18,733 bases of DNA from VRUE01 sp035997045 (GCA_035997045.1 DASYIY010000045.1:1-18733), one strand, 5' to 3'. Numbered from the stretch's first letter, positions 1 through 6,107 are shown. Made by a program: numbers and translations. Notes: generated from the sequence alone by a model not told the origin.

Positions 1-99
1 GGCCGCGCCAACTCGGCGATCTTCGGCGATGCCAGGTGGCATCGCGAACGGGTCGCCGACGCGGTTCTGGCCGCGGCATCCGAGCCGGCAAACGCTTGA
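1..99 (+). CDS. C-terminal end of an unidentified protein (5' end outside window)
   Basis: Reading from base 1 there is an open frame of 32 codons ending in TGA at 97-99. It encodes a tail with the segment RWHRERVADAVLAAASE, which looks like an amphipathic helix at the end of a globular enzyme. Codon choice (mostly G or C at third positions) matches the neighbours, which supports real coding. The next gene most plausibly starts 13 bp downstream at GTG 113, so the two may be co-transcribed. Too little is present to assign a family, and I do not propose a function. Confidence 0.55.
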   Translation, partial: GRANSAIFGDARWHRERVADAVLAAASEPANA

Positions 100-112
100 G
101 CCGGGGCCGACG

Positions 113-1141
113 GTGAGCGCGCTCGATCGCATCTCCGTCGCCGCCATTGGAGTCTCCGCCACCGAGCTCGAGAGCGAGACCCTGCGCGCCGAGGCGGCCG
201 GCGTCGAGTGCGTCTGGGCGCCGGAGCTGTTCCGCAGCGCCGTCACCCAGGCGGCCTTCCTGGCCGCGAAGACCGAGCGGATCGGGATCGCCACCGGGAT
301 CGTCTGGGCATTCACCCGCAGTCCCTTCATCCACGCGGTGACCGCGCTCGACATCGACGAGATGTCGGGCGGGCGCTTCCGGCTCGGGATGGGGGCGGGG
401 GTCAAACGCCTCAACGAGACCTGGCACAACGCCGAGTACGGGCGGCCGGCGCCGCACCTGCGCGAGGCGATCGAGGCGACGCGGCTGATCATGCAGCAGG
501 CCGGCAAGGGCGAGCCGATCCGCTACGAGGGCTCCTACTACGACATCGACATCAAGGGTTGGGTCCGCCCGCACCCGGCGGCGCGCGAGTCGGTGCCGAT
601 CTACACCGCCGGCGTGCAGGGCGGCATGTGCCGGATGGCCGGCGACGTGGCCGATGGCCTGATTGGCCACCCGATCCAGAGTCTGCGCTGGATCGACGAG
701 GTCGTGGTCAGCTCCTTCGAGCAGGGCCTGAGCCGTTCCAGGCGCGAGCGCAAGGACTTCGACTACCTGCCCACCGTCTGCTGCGCGATCGACGACGACG
801 AAGAGCGGGCGATCGACATGGCCCGCCGAACTATCTCCTTCTACGCCACGGTCAAGACCTACATGCCGCTCTGGGAGCTGCACGGCTTCGTCGACAACGC
901 CGTCGCCGCCGGCGACGCCTTCCGCCGCGGCGACCTGGCTGGGGTCCCCGCCGCGATCAGCGACGAGATGGTCGAGACCTACTGCGCCGCGGGCCCGCTG
1001 GACAAGGTCCGCGCCCGGGTCGAGGCGACGGCCGAGCGCGCCGACGGCCTCTTTCTCACCCCGCCCACTTACTTCATCTCCCCGGAGGAGCTCTCCGAGT
1101 TCCAGAACCGCATCATCGACGCCTTCGGCCCGGACGCCTGA
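113..1141 (+). CDS. LLM-class F420-dependent oxidoreductase
   Basis: This is a luciferase-like (bacterial luciferase/F420) TIM-barrel oxidoreductase. Known members transfer hydride to or from coenzyme F420 on small organic substrates; the substrate here cannot be read from sequence. Supporting features are the early AEAAGVECVWAPELF segment, TERIGIATGIVWAFTRSP, the hallmark SGGRFRLGMGAG, and VPIYTAGVQGGMCRMAGDVADGLIGHP, all in normal family order. I chose GTG 113 (342 residues). An ATG at 29 would add 28 proline- and arginine-rich residues and overlap the preceding gene, whereas the family normally begins near LDRISVAAIG. The stop at 1139-1141 overlaps the proposed start of the next gene. The protein is probably cytosolic. 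The family call is confident; the precise reaction is not. Confidence 0.88.
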   Translation: MSALDRISVAAIGVSATELESETLRAEAAGVECVWAPELFRSAVTQAAFLAAKTERIGIATGIVWAFTRSPFIHAVTALDIDEMSGGRFRLGMGAGVKRLNETWHNAEYGRPAPHLREAIEATRLIMQQAGKGEPIRYEGSYYDIDIKGWVRPHPAARESVPIYTAGVQGGMCRMAGDVADGLIGHPIQSLRWIDEVVVSSFEQGLSRSRRERKDFDYLPTVCCAIDDDEERAIDMARRTISFYATVKTYMPLWELHGFVDNAVAAGDAFRRGDLAGVPAAISDEMVETYCAAGPLDKVRARVEATAERADGLFLTPPTYFISPEELSEFQNRIIDAFGPDA

Positions 1142-1419
1142 CCGCTTCCTCGGAGTCCCGCCTGCTCGAAGTCCTCGCCCGCGTCCGCGAGATCCCGCCC
1201 GGCTTCGTCCGCACTTACGGCGACGTCTCGCCCGGCGCCCCGCGCTTCGCCGGCGCGGTCCTCTTCGAGTGCGACGACCCCGACCTGCCCTGGTGGCGTG
1301 TGGTCCGCGCCGATGGCTCCCTGGCCAAGGGCCCTCGCCAGCGCGCTCGCCTCATAGCCGAGGGCGTGCCGTTCCGCGGCGACCGCGTCGACATGGCCGC
1401 GGCGCGAATGCCGAACTAG
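1138..1419 (+). CDS. Alkyltransferase-like (ATL/MGMT-family) DNA-binding protein
   Basis: A 93-residue protein resembling the C-terminal DNA-binding domain of O6-alkylguanine-DNA alkyltransferase. The helix-turn-helix entry is REIPPGFVRTYGDVSPGAPR (residues 17-36), and the active-site region is LPWWRVVRADGSLAKGPRQR. Where repair-active MGMT has PCHR with the methyl-accepting cysteine, this protein has P51-W52-W53-R54. It therefore cannot accept an alkyl group and should act like ATL proteins, which bind O6-alkylguanine and hand it to nucleotide excision repair. No ATG, GTG or TTG lies in frame near the expected N-terminus. The best start is CTG 1138-1140 inside a CTGA overlap with the upstream stop, consistent with coupled reinitiation. 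The stop abuts that of the convergent gene. The family is fairly sure; the start is uncertain. Confidence 0.75.
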   Translation: MTASSESRLLEVLARVREIPPGFVRTYGDVSPGAPRFAGAVLFECDDPDLPWWRVVRADGSLAKGPRQRARLIAEGVPFRGDRVDMAAARMPN

Positions 1420-1626
1420 CTACTCGTCGCGCGGGGTGATGCGGAAGGTCGAGACGACCTCGGCCTGCTTGGCCTCGGGGTGGACGACGTAGGCGCTGGG
1501 GCCGCCGCCGAACCAGCCGGAGCTCTCGTTGTCGGCGACGAAGATGCCCGGGTGGTGCTTGCCGTTGCCGTCCTCGACCCAGACCTTGTCGCCCTCCTTG
1601 AACCCGTGCTCGATCTCGTCGCTCAT
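1420..1626 (-). CDS. Small conserved-looking protein of unknown function, 68 residues
   Basis: A short acidic protein beginning MSDEIEHGFKEGDKVWVEDG and ending FRITPRDE. The GDKVWVEDGNGKHHPGIFV stretch and later short beta-like segments (SAYVVHP, AEVVSTFRI) suggest a small SH3-like barrel, but I do not recognise a named family. I chose ATG at 1626 rather than an ATG at 1674: the longer form would run through the hairpin at 1654-1686, while 1626 has a TAGGCT -10-like element 7 nt upstream. There are no membrane segments or signal peptide. Its stop codon is immediately next to the stop of the convergent ATL gene, forming TAGCTA, so transcripts from either side must read into the other gene. Confidence 0.7.
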   Translation of the reverse strand: MSDEIEHGFKEGDKVWVEDGNGKHHPGIFVADNESSGWFGGGPSAYVVHPEAKQAEVVSTFRITPRDE

Positions 1627-1639
1627 GCGAGTCAGCCTA
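1627..1639 (-). promoter_or_regulatory. Candidate -10 element of a leaderless promoter for the 68-residue protein
   Basis: On the minus strand TAGGCT occupies 1639 down to 1634. Seven bases later comes the ATG at 1626. No Shine-Dalgarno-like sequence fits in the gap. This matches the spacing expected if transcription starts at or next to the start codon. Confidence 0.45.
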
Positions 1640-1653
1640 GCCGTTGCGATGCG

Positions 1654-1686
1654 GCCCGGCCCCTCTGGTGGCAAGAGGGGCCGGGC
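1654..1686 (-). terminator. Strong GC-rich hairpin, probable terminator
   Basis: Bases 1654-1666 and 1674-1686 form a perfect 13-bp inverted repeat (arm GCCCGGCCCCTCT) around a 7-nt loop. It lies just past the 3' end of the secreted-protein gene (stop at 1705-1707, minus strand) and before the next minus-strand promoter, where a terminator is expected. There is no run of T after the stem on the minus strand, which is common for actinobacterial intrinsic terminators. Confidence 0.75.
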
Positions 1687-1704
1687 TTCTGCATCGCCCC
1701 CCGT

Positions 1705-2229
1705 CTATGGGCAGACGACGATCAGGTGAAAGTCGGCGTCTGCGTCAGCTCCTTTTTCATCGCGGGTGCGGACTTCGATCGCGTTGGGATTGGCCGGCGA
1801 GGTGTTGGTCTGGGCGTAGCCCGGCCCCGGCACCGTCGTGCCCGCGTTGTCGCGGCCCGCGACGTTGGCGCAGCCGCTGATGTTGATCGGGAAGGCGACG
1901 GTGACGGCGCCGCCGCCCTCGGTCGCCGTGATCGTGGTGTCGCTGGCTCGCGCAAGCGCCGCGTTGCCCGCTCCGGCCGGGTTGTTGACCACGGCCCAGT
2001 AGGTGTGAGAGGCCCGCTGCGCCGACGGCACCACGCCGAGCTTGTTGGTGTTGATCTGGTAGCCGGTGAGCGTCTTGTGCTTGAGCTTGCCGCCCCCGAT
2101 CGTCTGCTTCTTGATCGCGCCGCCGTTGATCGTCTGCGCCGCGTAGGCGGTTCCTGCCAGCGCGACGATCAGGGCGATGATCGCCACCACCATCGCCGGC
2201 GACGGCCGCCTATTCGTCAGCTTCCTCAT
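1705..2229 (-). CDS. Secreted protein with an N-terminal decapeptide array
   Basis: A 174-residue exported protein. Residues 1-10 are basic, 11-27 hydrophobic, and cleavage is likely after TAYA (residue 30). The leader with SPAMVVA and ALAGTAYA recurs in many Thermoleophilia proteins, which is family recollection rather than something shown here. After it come three ten-residue units, INGGAIKKQT, IGGGKLKHKT and LTGYQINTNK (34-63), each with two hydrophobic positions and a glycine, suggesting a short beta-solenoid. The remainder (about 70-174) looks like a beta-sandwich and has two cysteines, C120 and C173, that could pair outside the cell. ATG 2229 is preceded by a GGGAG ribosome site. A strong hairpin follows the gene. 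Function is unknown; a surface or adhesive role is only a guess. Confidence 0.75.
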   Translation of the reverse strand: MRKLTNRRPSPAMVVAIIALIVALAGTAYAAQTINGGAIKKQTIGGGKLKHKTLTGYQINTNKLGVVPSAQRASHTYWAVVNNPAGAGNAALARASDTTITATEGGGAVTVAFPINISGCANVAGRDNAGTTVPGPGYAQTNTSPANPNAIEVRTRDEKGADADADFHLIVVCP

Positions 2230-2251
2230 CGAGACTCCCTTCCCGGGGTTC

Positions 2252-2269
2252 GCTTCGCGTTTTCGAAGC
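2252..2269 (-). terminator. Weak hairpin between the hydrolase and secreted-protein genes
   Basis: GCTTCG at 2252-2257 pairs with CGAAGC at 2264-2269 around a 6-nt loop, inside the 51-bp gap after the metallo-hydrolase stop. It could end the upstream minus-strand operon, but it is short and has no T tract. It could equally lie in the leader of the secreted-protein gene. Confidence 0.3.
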
Positions 2270-2280
2270 CTGCCTTGCCG

Positions 2281-2943
2281 CTACCCCTCGAGCCGGGCGA
2301 CAAAACGCTCGAATGCAGCCATATCGGTCACGGCGGGCCCGTGGCCGGGGAGGATCAAGGCGGGATTGAGATCGGCGAGCTTGCGGATCGAGCGGCGATT
2401 CTCGACTGGGTCGGGAGTCAGGTCCGCCGGTGGCTCGGCGAGGCGGGCGCGCATCGTCACGTATGTGATGTTCCTGATCACGTCGCCGCAGATCGCGACC
2501 CGGTCGGATTCGCGCCAGAAAATCACCTCGCCGAGCGCGTGGCCCGGAGTGTGGATCACGCGGAACCCAGCCACCTCGTCGCCCTCCCGCAGAACCCGAT
2601 CGACCTTGTGCGGCGGACCCTCCCAGAGGCGGGCGAAGGTCCTTGCAAGCGGATGCTGCGTCGCCGAAACCGGGCGGCGCCCCTCCATCGCCTCGACATC
2701 ATCCTCGTGGCAGGCGAGCGGAATGCCGCGCTCTTCGCAGACGACCTTCGCCGATCCCTGATGGTCGGCGTGGACGTGGGTCAGCGCCAGCATCGATATC
2801 TCGCGACCGGCGAGTTGCTTGCGGATCCGCCCCGCGTCCCAGCTCCGGCCGGCGTCGATCAACACGTCCTCAGCCAGGTAGACGTTGATCAGCGGTCGCG
2901 GGAATTGGTCGAGCCGCCAGACACCCGGTGCGAGGCACTTCAT
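2281..2943 (-). CDS. Metallo-beta-lactamase-fold hydrolase
   Basis: A 220-residue MBL-fold enzyme with the full dinuclear metal set visible: T55-H56-V57-H58-A59-D60-H61 (HxHxDH), H131 in HTPGH, D154 in CGDV and H201 in LPGHGP. The N-terminal INVYLAEDVLIDAG strand is typical of glyoxalase II-like members. It is a cytosolic zinc hydrolase, probably acting on thioesters, lactones or phosphoesters; no substrate can be named. Its ATG overlaps the TGA of the upstream 83-residue gene by one base (TGATG), so translation is likely coupled. It is the last gene of a three-gene minus-strand operon headed by a cell-envelope protein, an association that does not by itself suggest a substrate. Confidence 0.9.
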   Translation of the reverse strand: MKCLAPGVWRLDQFPRPLINVYLAEDVLIDAGRSWDAGRIRKQLAGREISMLALTHVHADHQGSAKVVCEERGIPLACHEDDVEAMEGRRPVSATQHPLARTFARLWEGPPHKVDRVLREGDEVAGFRVIHTPGHALGEVIFWRESDRVAICGDVIRNITYVTMRARLAEPPADLTPDPVENRRSIRKLADLNPALILPGHGPAVTDMAAFERFVARLEG

Positions 2944-3194
2944 CAGTGCTTGCCGATTCCCATCGTTCCGCGCGGGTCGCCGCTGTGCTCGGCCAGGTCT
3001 TCGAGCTCGGCGATCTTGCGCTCGCCCTCGACCCGGGCCGGGTGGCCGACCGGGAGCGGCTCGATCAGGCGACGAATCCGATTGCGGACCTGGAGCGCGA
3101 AATGGGGAGTCGAGGCGCCGGCCAGGGCACGGATGTCCTCGGCGCTGACCTCGTGGGCGCCGCCGAGCAGGTCGGGGCTCTCGGCCTCGCTCAT
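2943..3194 (-). CDS. Unknown 83-residue protein between envelope protein and hydrolase genes
   Basis: A small soluble protein starting MSEAESPDLLGGAHEVSAED and ending GTMGIGKH. The middle (about 31-70) is predicted helical and charged, with HFALQVRNRIRRLIEPLPVG followed by VEGERKIAELEDLAEHSGD, resembling a helical hairpin. I do not recognise the family. Coding is supported by overlaps on both sides: the upstream stop and this ATG share ATGA (3191-3194), and its stop shares TGATG with the hydrolase start. It lacks cysteines, a signal peptide and membrane segments. A role as a partner of one of the flanking proteins is possible but unproven. Confidence 0.75.
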   Translation of the reverse strand: MSEAESPDLLGGAHEVSAEDIRALAGASTPHFALQVRNRIRRLIEPLPVGHPARVEGERKIAELEDLAEHSGDPRGTMGIGKH

Positions 3195-4582
3195 TCTTCG
3201 CCCCCGATCCTTGCCAGTTCGGCGAGCTGGTCGATCTCCGCTTGCTGCTTCACGTCGATGGCCTCCTGATCTCCGATTACCCAAACGTGGTTGTAGAAGG
3301 CGCGCGTCGGGTCGGTGGTGTAGCCCGGCTTGACGTCGAGCAGGTATTCGCGCAGCGCCTTCGGCAGCGTATCGGCGTCGTCGCTGAGCAGCAGCGGTCC
3401 CCAGGTGCCGGAGGCCGAGAGCGGTGCGGAGACCGCCGCGTCGAGCGGCGAGTCGCTGCGAGCGATGACGAAGCCGTGGCCGGGATCGTTGATATTCCAG
3501 CCGAAGTCGCCGCTGCTGTAGCGGGCGAGGGCGATCGCGTTTTCGACCGGGTCCTCGCCGGAGACCCGCCGCACCTTCTTGTCGACCTTCGCCGCTTCGC
3601 GCACCACCTCGGAGGAGATCGCCGAGGACGGTCCGAGCACGTAGACGGGGACCTTGGGATGGAGCGCCAGCGCCTTCAGGGTCGGCGTCGGCAGCTTCTT
3701 GGCGCCGCTGAATAGCACCGGGTCGCCGGACCGTGCCGCCCAGGCGGCGGCGGGCATCGCAAAGCCCGGTTCGTCTTCGGGAGCAAGGACGATCTGCTGC
3801 GGCGGGCTGCCGGTCAGCTTTTCCCGCAGGGAGGCGAGCGCCGCCGCGAGCGCCGCGGGACTGGACCCTTTGACCCGCATCGCTTTCAATCCGTCGGGCG
3901 AAGGCGCGTCGCCGATCGCGAATGCCTGAGCGCCCCCGGTGTCTTTGCTCCCCTGCGGGTCGAGGGCTTCGAGAGCTTGCGACGTCGCGTCGGGGAGGTC
4001 TCCCCCGGAGGAGACCAGCAGCGGCGCCTGTAGCGGCGGCGCCATCAGGGCCGCGGCGGCGATCGCCCCCTGCCATTCCCCTTCGTCGACGATCGTCACC
4101 GCCGCCGGTCGCTGTGCCACGGTCGCCGACGGGAAGACCGCCAGTGCCACGCCGGCGGCGGTCGAGGCGGGATCGGATCCGCCGACCCGGGTCGTGTTGT
4201 TGGTCGCGAAGGATGGATAGCCGAGTTCTTCCGCCGCCGCCGCGGTTGGCGTCTGCTTTTCTTCGCTCGCCTTGGGCAGCGGCGCCGAGACCGGCGCGGG
4301 CTTGCCGGAGTCCTTATTGGAGTCGCCGCCACCGAGCACCGCGGCGAGGAGGAAGACGACGGCCACGACGACGAGGCCGGCGACGGCCTTCAGCGCGGCC
4401 GGGACCGGTTTGCGGGACCGCTTTGCCGGCTTGGGCGCAGCGGGCTCGGCCGGCTTGCGTTTCGGCTCCGCTTTGGTTTTCGGCGCCGTCGCCTCGGTCT
4501 CTGCCGGCGGCGGGCCGTCGGCCGGCTTCGCCGTTGCGTCCGATGGCGGAATCTCGGCATTGATCGGCTGCTTCCTGGCCAC
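3191..4582 (-). CDS. Membrane-anchored protein with cell-wall-binding-repeat-2-like extracellular region
   Basis: A 463-residue protein in three parts. Residues 1-60 are a disordered cytosolic segment rich in Pro, Ala, Lys and Glu. Residues about 62-84 (LKAVAGLVVVAVVFLLAAVL) form one transmembrane helix. The rest is extracellular and resembles cell wall binding repeat 2 (CWB2), known from clostridial S-layer proteins and actinobacteria. Repeat-like landmarks are TRVGGSDPASTAAGVALAVFPS (131-152), VPVYVLGPSSAISSEVVREAA (311-331), VRRVSGEDPVENAIALARYS (337-356) and NHVWVIGDQEAI (431-442). CWB2 repeats bind anionic wall polymers, so a wall-contact role is inferred. Translation starts at GTG 4582 with TAGCTT 8 nt upstream and no ribosome site. 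It is first in an operon with the 83-residue protein and the hydrolase, divergent from the acyl-CoA dehydrogenase. Confidence 0.75.
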   Translation of the reverse strand: MARKQPINAEIPPSDATAKPADGPPPAETEATAPKTKAEPKRKPAEPAAPKPAKRSRKPVPAALKAVAGLVVVAVVFLLAAVLGGGDSNKDSGKPAPVSAPLPKASEEKQTPTAAAAEELGYPSFATNNTTRVGGSDPASTAAGVALAVFPSATVAQRPAAVTIVDEGEWQGAIAAAALMAPPLQAPLLVSSGGDLPDATSQALEALDPQGSKDTGGAQAFAIGDAPSPDGLKAMRVKGSSPAALAAALASLREKLTGSPPQQIVLAPEDEPGFAMPAAAWAARSGDPVLFSGAKKLPTPTLKALALHPKVPVYVLGPSSAISSEVVREAAKVDKKVRRVSGEDPVENAIALARYSSGDFGWNINDPGHGFVIARSDSPLDAAVSAPLSASGTWGPLLLSDDADTLPKALREYLLDVKPGYTTDPTRAFYNHVWVIGDQEAIDVKQQAEIDQLAELARIGGEE

Positions 4583-4596
4583 GACCGGGAAAGCTA
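4583..4596 (-). promoter_or_regulatory. Candidate leaderless promoter of the CWB2-like operon
   Basis: On the minus strand TAGCTT spans 4596 down to 4591, then 8 bases, then the GTG start at 4582. The -35 position would fall near 4614-4619, inside the weaker of the two operator-like sites. No Shine-Dalgarno sequence is present. Confidence 0.4.
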
Positions 4597-4610
4597 CAGG
4601 CGAAGCAGTG

Positions 4611-4627
4611 GCTGGCTGGTCAGCTAA
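4611..4627. promoter_or_regulatory. Second, degenerate operator-like site (CTGGTCAG core)
   Basis: The 8-bp core CTGGTCAG at 4616-4623 is identical to the minus-strand core of the stronger dyad at 4643-4658, and the downstream flank ends CTAA versus TCAA. The two centres are 31 bp apart, close to three helical turns. The site overlaps the expected -35 of the minus-strand operon. This is inference from similarity only. Confidence 0.4.
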
Positions 4628-4642
4628 CCTTCTTGAAACTGG

Positions 4643-4658
4643 TTGACTGACCAGTCAA
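4643..4658. promoter_or_regulatory. TetR-type operator-like palindrome upstream of acyl-CoA dehydrogenase
   Basis: TTGACTG and CAGTCAA form a perfect 7-bp inverted repeat separated by AC, 40 bp before the dehydrogenase start. TetR-family repressors of fatty-acid and acyl-CoA catabolism commonly bind dyads of this size and character. No TetR gene lies in the window, so the regulator would act from elsewhere. TTGACT at 4643-4648 could also serve as a -35 box, but I find no convincing -10 at the right distance. Confidence 0.55.
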
Positions 4659-4698
4659 TCAATCGCAGGCCACAGGCTTAGAGCTAAGAGGGGATCGA

Positions 4699-5976
4699 AT
4701 GGATTTCGCACTGAACGAGGAGCAGCAGGAGTACAAGGAGCGCTGCCGGACCTTCGCCCGCGAGGTGATCAGGCCCGCGGCCCGCAAGCACGACGAAGAG
4801 GAGAGCATCCCTTGGGGTGTGATCAAGGAGGCCCGCAAACAGGGCTTTGGCGGCCTCGAGGGCATCCAGCGCTCGGCGGGGGATTCCGAGGGCCAGATGC
4901 AGGTGATCTCGGCCGAAGAGTTCCACTGGGGCTGCGCCGGCATCGCCCTGGCGATCTCCGGCTCCGGCCTCGCCGCGGCGGGCATTGCATCGTCCGGCAC
5001 CCCGGAACAGATCGGCCAGTGGGTCCCCGAGTGCTTCGGCAGTGGCGATGAGATCAAGCTCGGTGCCTACGCGGTGACCGAGCCGCAGGCCGGCTCGGAC
5101 GTAAAGAGCCTGAAGACAACCGCTAAGCGCGACGGCGACGAGTGGGTCCTCAACGGAACCAAGGTCTTCATCACCAACGGCGGCATTGCCGACGTCCACG
5201 TCGTCGTCGCCACCGTCGACCCAAGCCTCGGTACGCGCGGCCAGGCCTCCTTTGTGATCGGCAAGGACACGCCGGGCCTGAGCCAGGGCAAGAAGGAGTC
5301 GAAGCTCGGCATCCGTGCCTCGCACACCGCCGAGATCGTGCTCGACGACTGCCGCATCCCGGTCGAGAACCTGCTCGGCGGCGAGGAGAAGCTGGAGAAG
5401 AAGCTCGAGCGCGGCCGCTCCGGCCAGAAATCTCGCGGCGGCGCCGACGCTCTGGCGACCTTCGAGATCACCCGGCCGCTGGTCGGTGCCTCGGCCCTCG
5501 GCATCGCCCAGGCCGCCTATGAGTGGACCCTGGAGTACCTCGACGGGCAGACCGAGGGCGGCAAGCCGGTCCTGCAGGAGCAGCGCATCCAGCAGACCCT
5601 CGCCGACGTTGCCACCGAGATCGAAGCCGCGCGCCTGCTGGTCCAGCGCGCCGCCTGGATGGGCCGCAACGGCGTCCCGATGCGAGGCGGCCAGGGCTCG
5701 ATGTCGAAGCTCAAGGGCGGCGACGTGACGATGTGGGCGACGACGACGCTGATGGACCTGGTCGGCCCCTACGCCTGGAGCAAGGATTGCCCGCTGGAGA
5801 AGTTCTTCCGCGACGCCAAGATCTACCAGCTGTTCGAGGGCACGGCGGAGATTCAGCGCATGGTCATCTCGCGGATGCAGGCTCGCGAATATGCCGAGCG
5901 GCTTGGTTATGCCGCTGAAGTCGCCGAGCAGGCGATGAAGCCGGCCGAGCCGGCAAAAGAGCCGGTTCCGGCGTAA
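4699..5976 (+). CDS. Acyl-CoA dehydrogenase
   Basis: A 425-residue FAD-dependent enzyme that introduces the alpha,beta double bond in acyl-CoA and passes electrons to electron-transferring flavoprotein. Landmarks are an N-terminal helical domain starting MDFALNEEQQEYKERCRTFA, the FAD/substrate signature AYAVTEPQAGSD (123-134), ITNGG in the beta domain, and the C-terminal helical domain ending KIYQLFEGTAEIQRMVIS, where E380 in FEGT aligns with the catalytic glutamate of medium-chain enzymes. Between LLGG and the ATFEITRPLVGASALGIAQ helix there is an extra charged stretch at about 229-250 that most family members lack. The ATG is preceded by GAGGGG. Chain-length preference cannot be read. Upstream sit TetR-like operators, which fits fatty-acid-responsive control; downstream is a large inverted repeat. 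Confidence 0.93.
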   Translation: MDFALNEEQQEYKERCRTFAREVIRPAARKHDEEESIPWGVIKEARKQGFGGLEGIQRSAGDSEGQMQVISAEEFHWGCAGIALAISGSGLAAAGIASSGTPEQIGQWVPECFGSGDEIKLGAYAVTEPQAGSDVKSLKTTAKRDGDEWVLNGTKVFITNGGIADVHVVVATVDPSLGTRGQASFVIGKDTPGLSQGKKESKLGIRASHTAEIVLDDCRIPVENLLGGEEKLEKKLERGRSGQKSRGGADALATFEITRPLVGASALGIAQAAYEWTLEYLDGQTEGGKPVLQEQRIQQTLADVATEIEAARLLVQRAAWMGRNGVPMRGGQGSMSKLKGGDVTMWATTTLMDLVGPYAWSKDCPLEKFFRDAKIYQLFEGTAEIQRMVISRMQAREYAERLGYAAEVAEQAMKPAEPAKEPVPA

Positions 5977-5982
5977 GGGTGG

Positions 5983-6095
5983 GGACCTATCCCGGTAGGG
6001 GTTGCACTTAACTTTTTCGGTGGAGAGTGGCCTTCTGACGCCGCAAGGTCACGCCGAAAAAGTACAAGACGTTTCACCCCTACCGGGATAGGTCC
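5983..6095. repeat. 113-bp nested inverted repeat with perfect 20-bp arms
   Basis: Bases 5983-6002 and 6076-6095 are perfect reverse complements over 20 bp (arm GGACCTATCCCGGTAGGGGT). Inside, 6011-6020 (ACTTTTTCGG) pairs perfectly with 6054-6063. Innermost, 6027-6034 pairs with 6045-6052 (8 bp, one G-U) around a 10-nt loop. The whole fills the gap between the dehydrogenase stop and the CDF start. Each 20-bp arm also contains a quasi-palindrome CCTA-N6-TAGG, and the right arm sits directly upstream of the CDF -10 element. It could be a terminator-like RNA, a paired operator, or a miniature inverted-repeat element; no clear target-site duplication is seen. Confidence 0.85.
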
Positions 6096-6107
6096 TAAGC
6101 TCGGGGC
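6096..6107 (+). promoter_or_regulatory. Candidate leaderless promoter of the CDF transporter gene
   Basis: TAAGCT at 6096-6101 is followed after 6 nt by the GTG start at 6108, so transcription would begin at or beside the start codon. The right arm of the large inverted repeat ends exactly at 6095 and would occupy the -35/spacer region, which suits repressor binding. Confidence 0.45.

Noticed and set aside
29..112. ATG 29 as the start of the F420-dependent oxidoreductase
   Set aside because: It overlaps the preceding gene by 71 nt and adds non-family residues; GTG 113 fits the expected N-terminus.
208..1137. Upstream extension of the ATL reading frame inside the oxidoreductase gene
   Set aside because: The extension is Arg/Gly/Pro-rich shadow coding; only the part after about 1138 has family homology.
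1480..3333. A 617-codon plus-strand open frame
   Set aside because: It runs antisense across parts of five minus-strand genes, including a metallo-hydrolase with all metal ligands, and shows no recognisable domain.
5974..6099. TAAG on both sides of the large inverted repeat as a target-site duplication
   Set aside because: The left copy lies 5 bp away from the repeat end and includes the dehydrogenase stop codon; it is not flush with the terminal repeat, so it is not good evidence of transposition.
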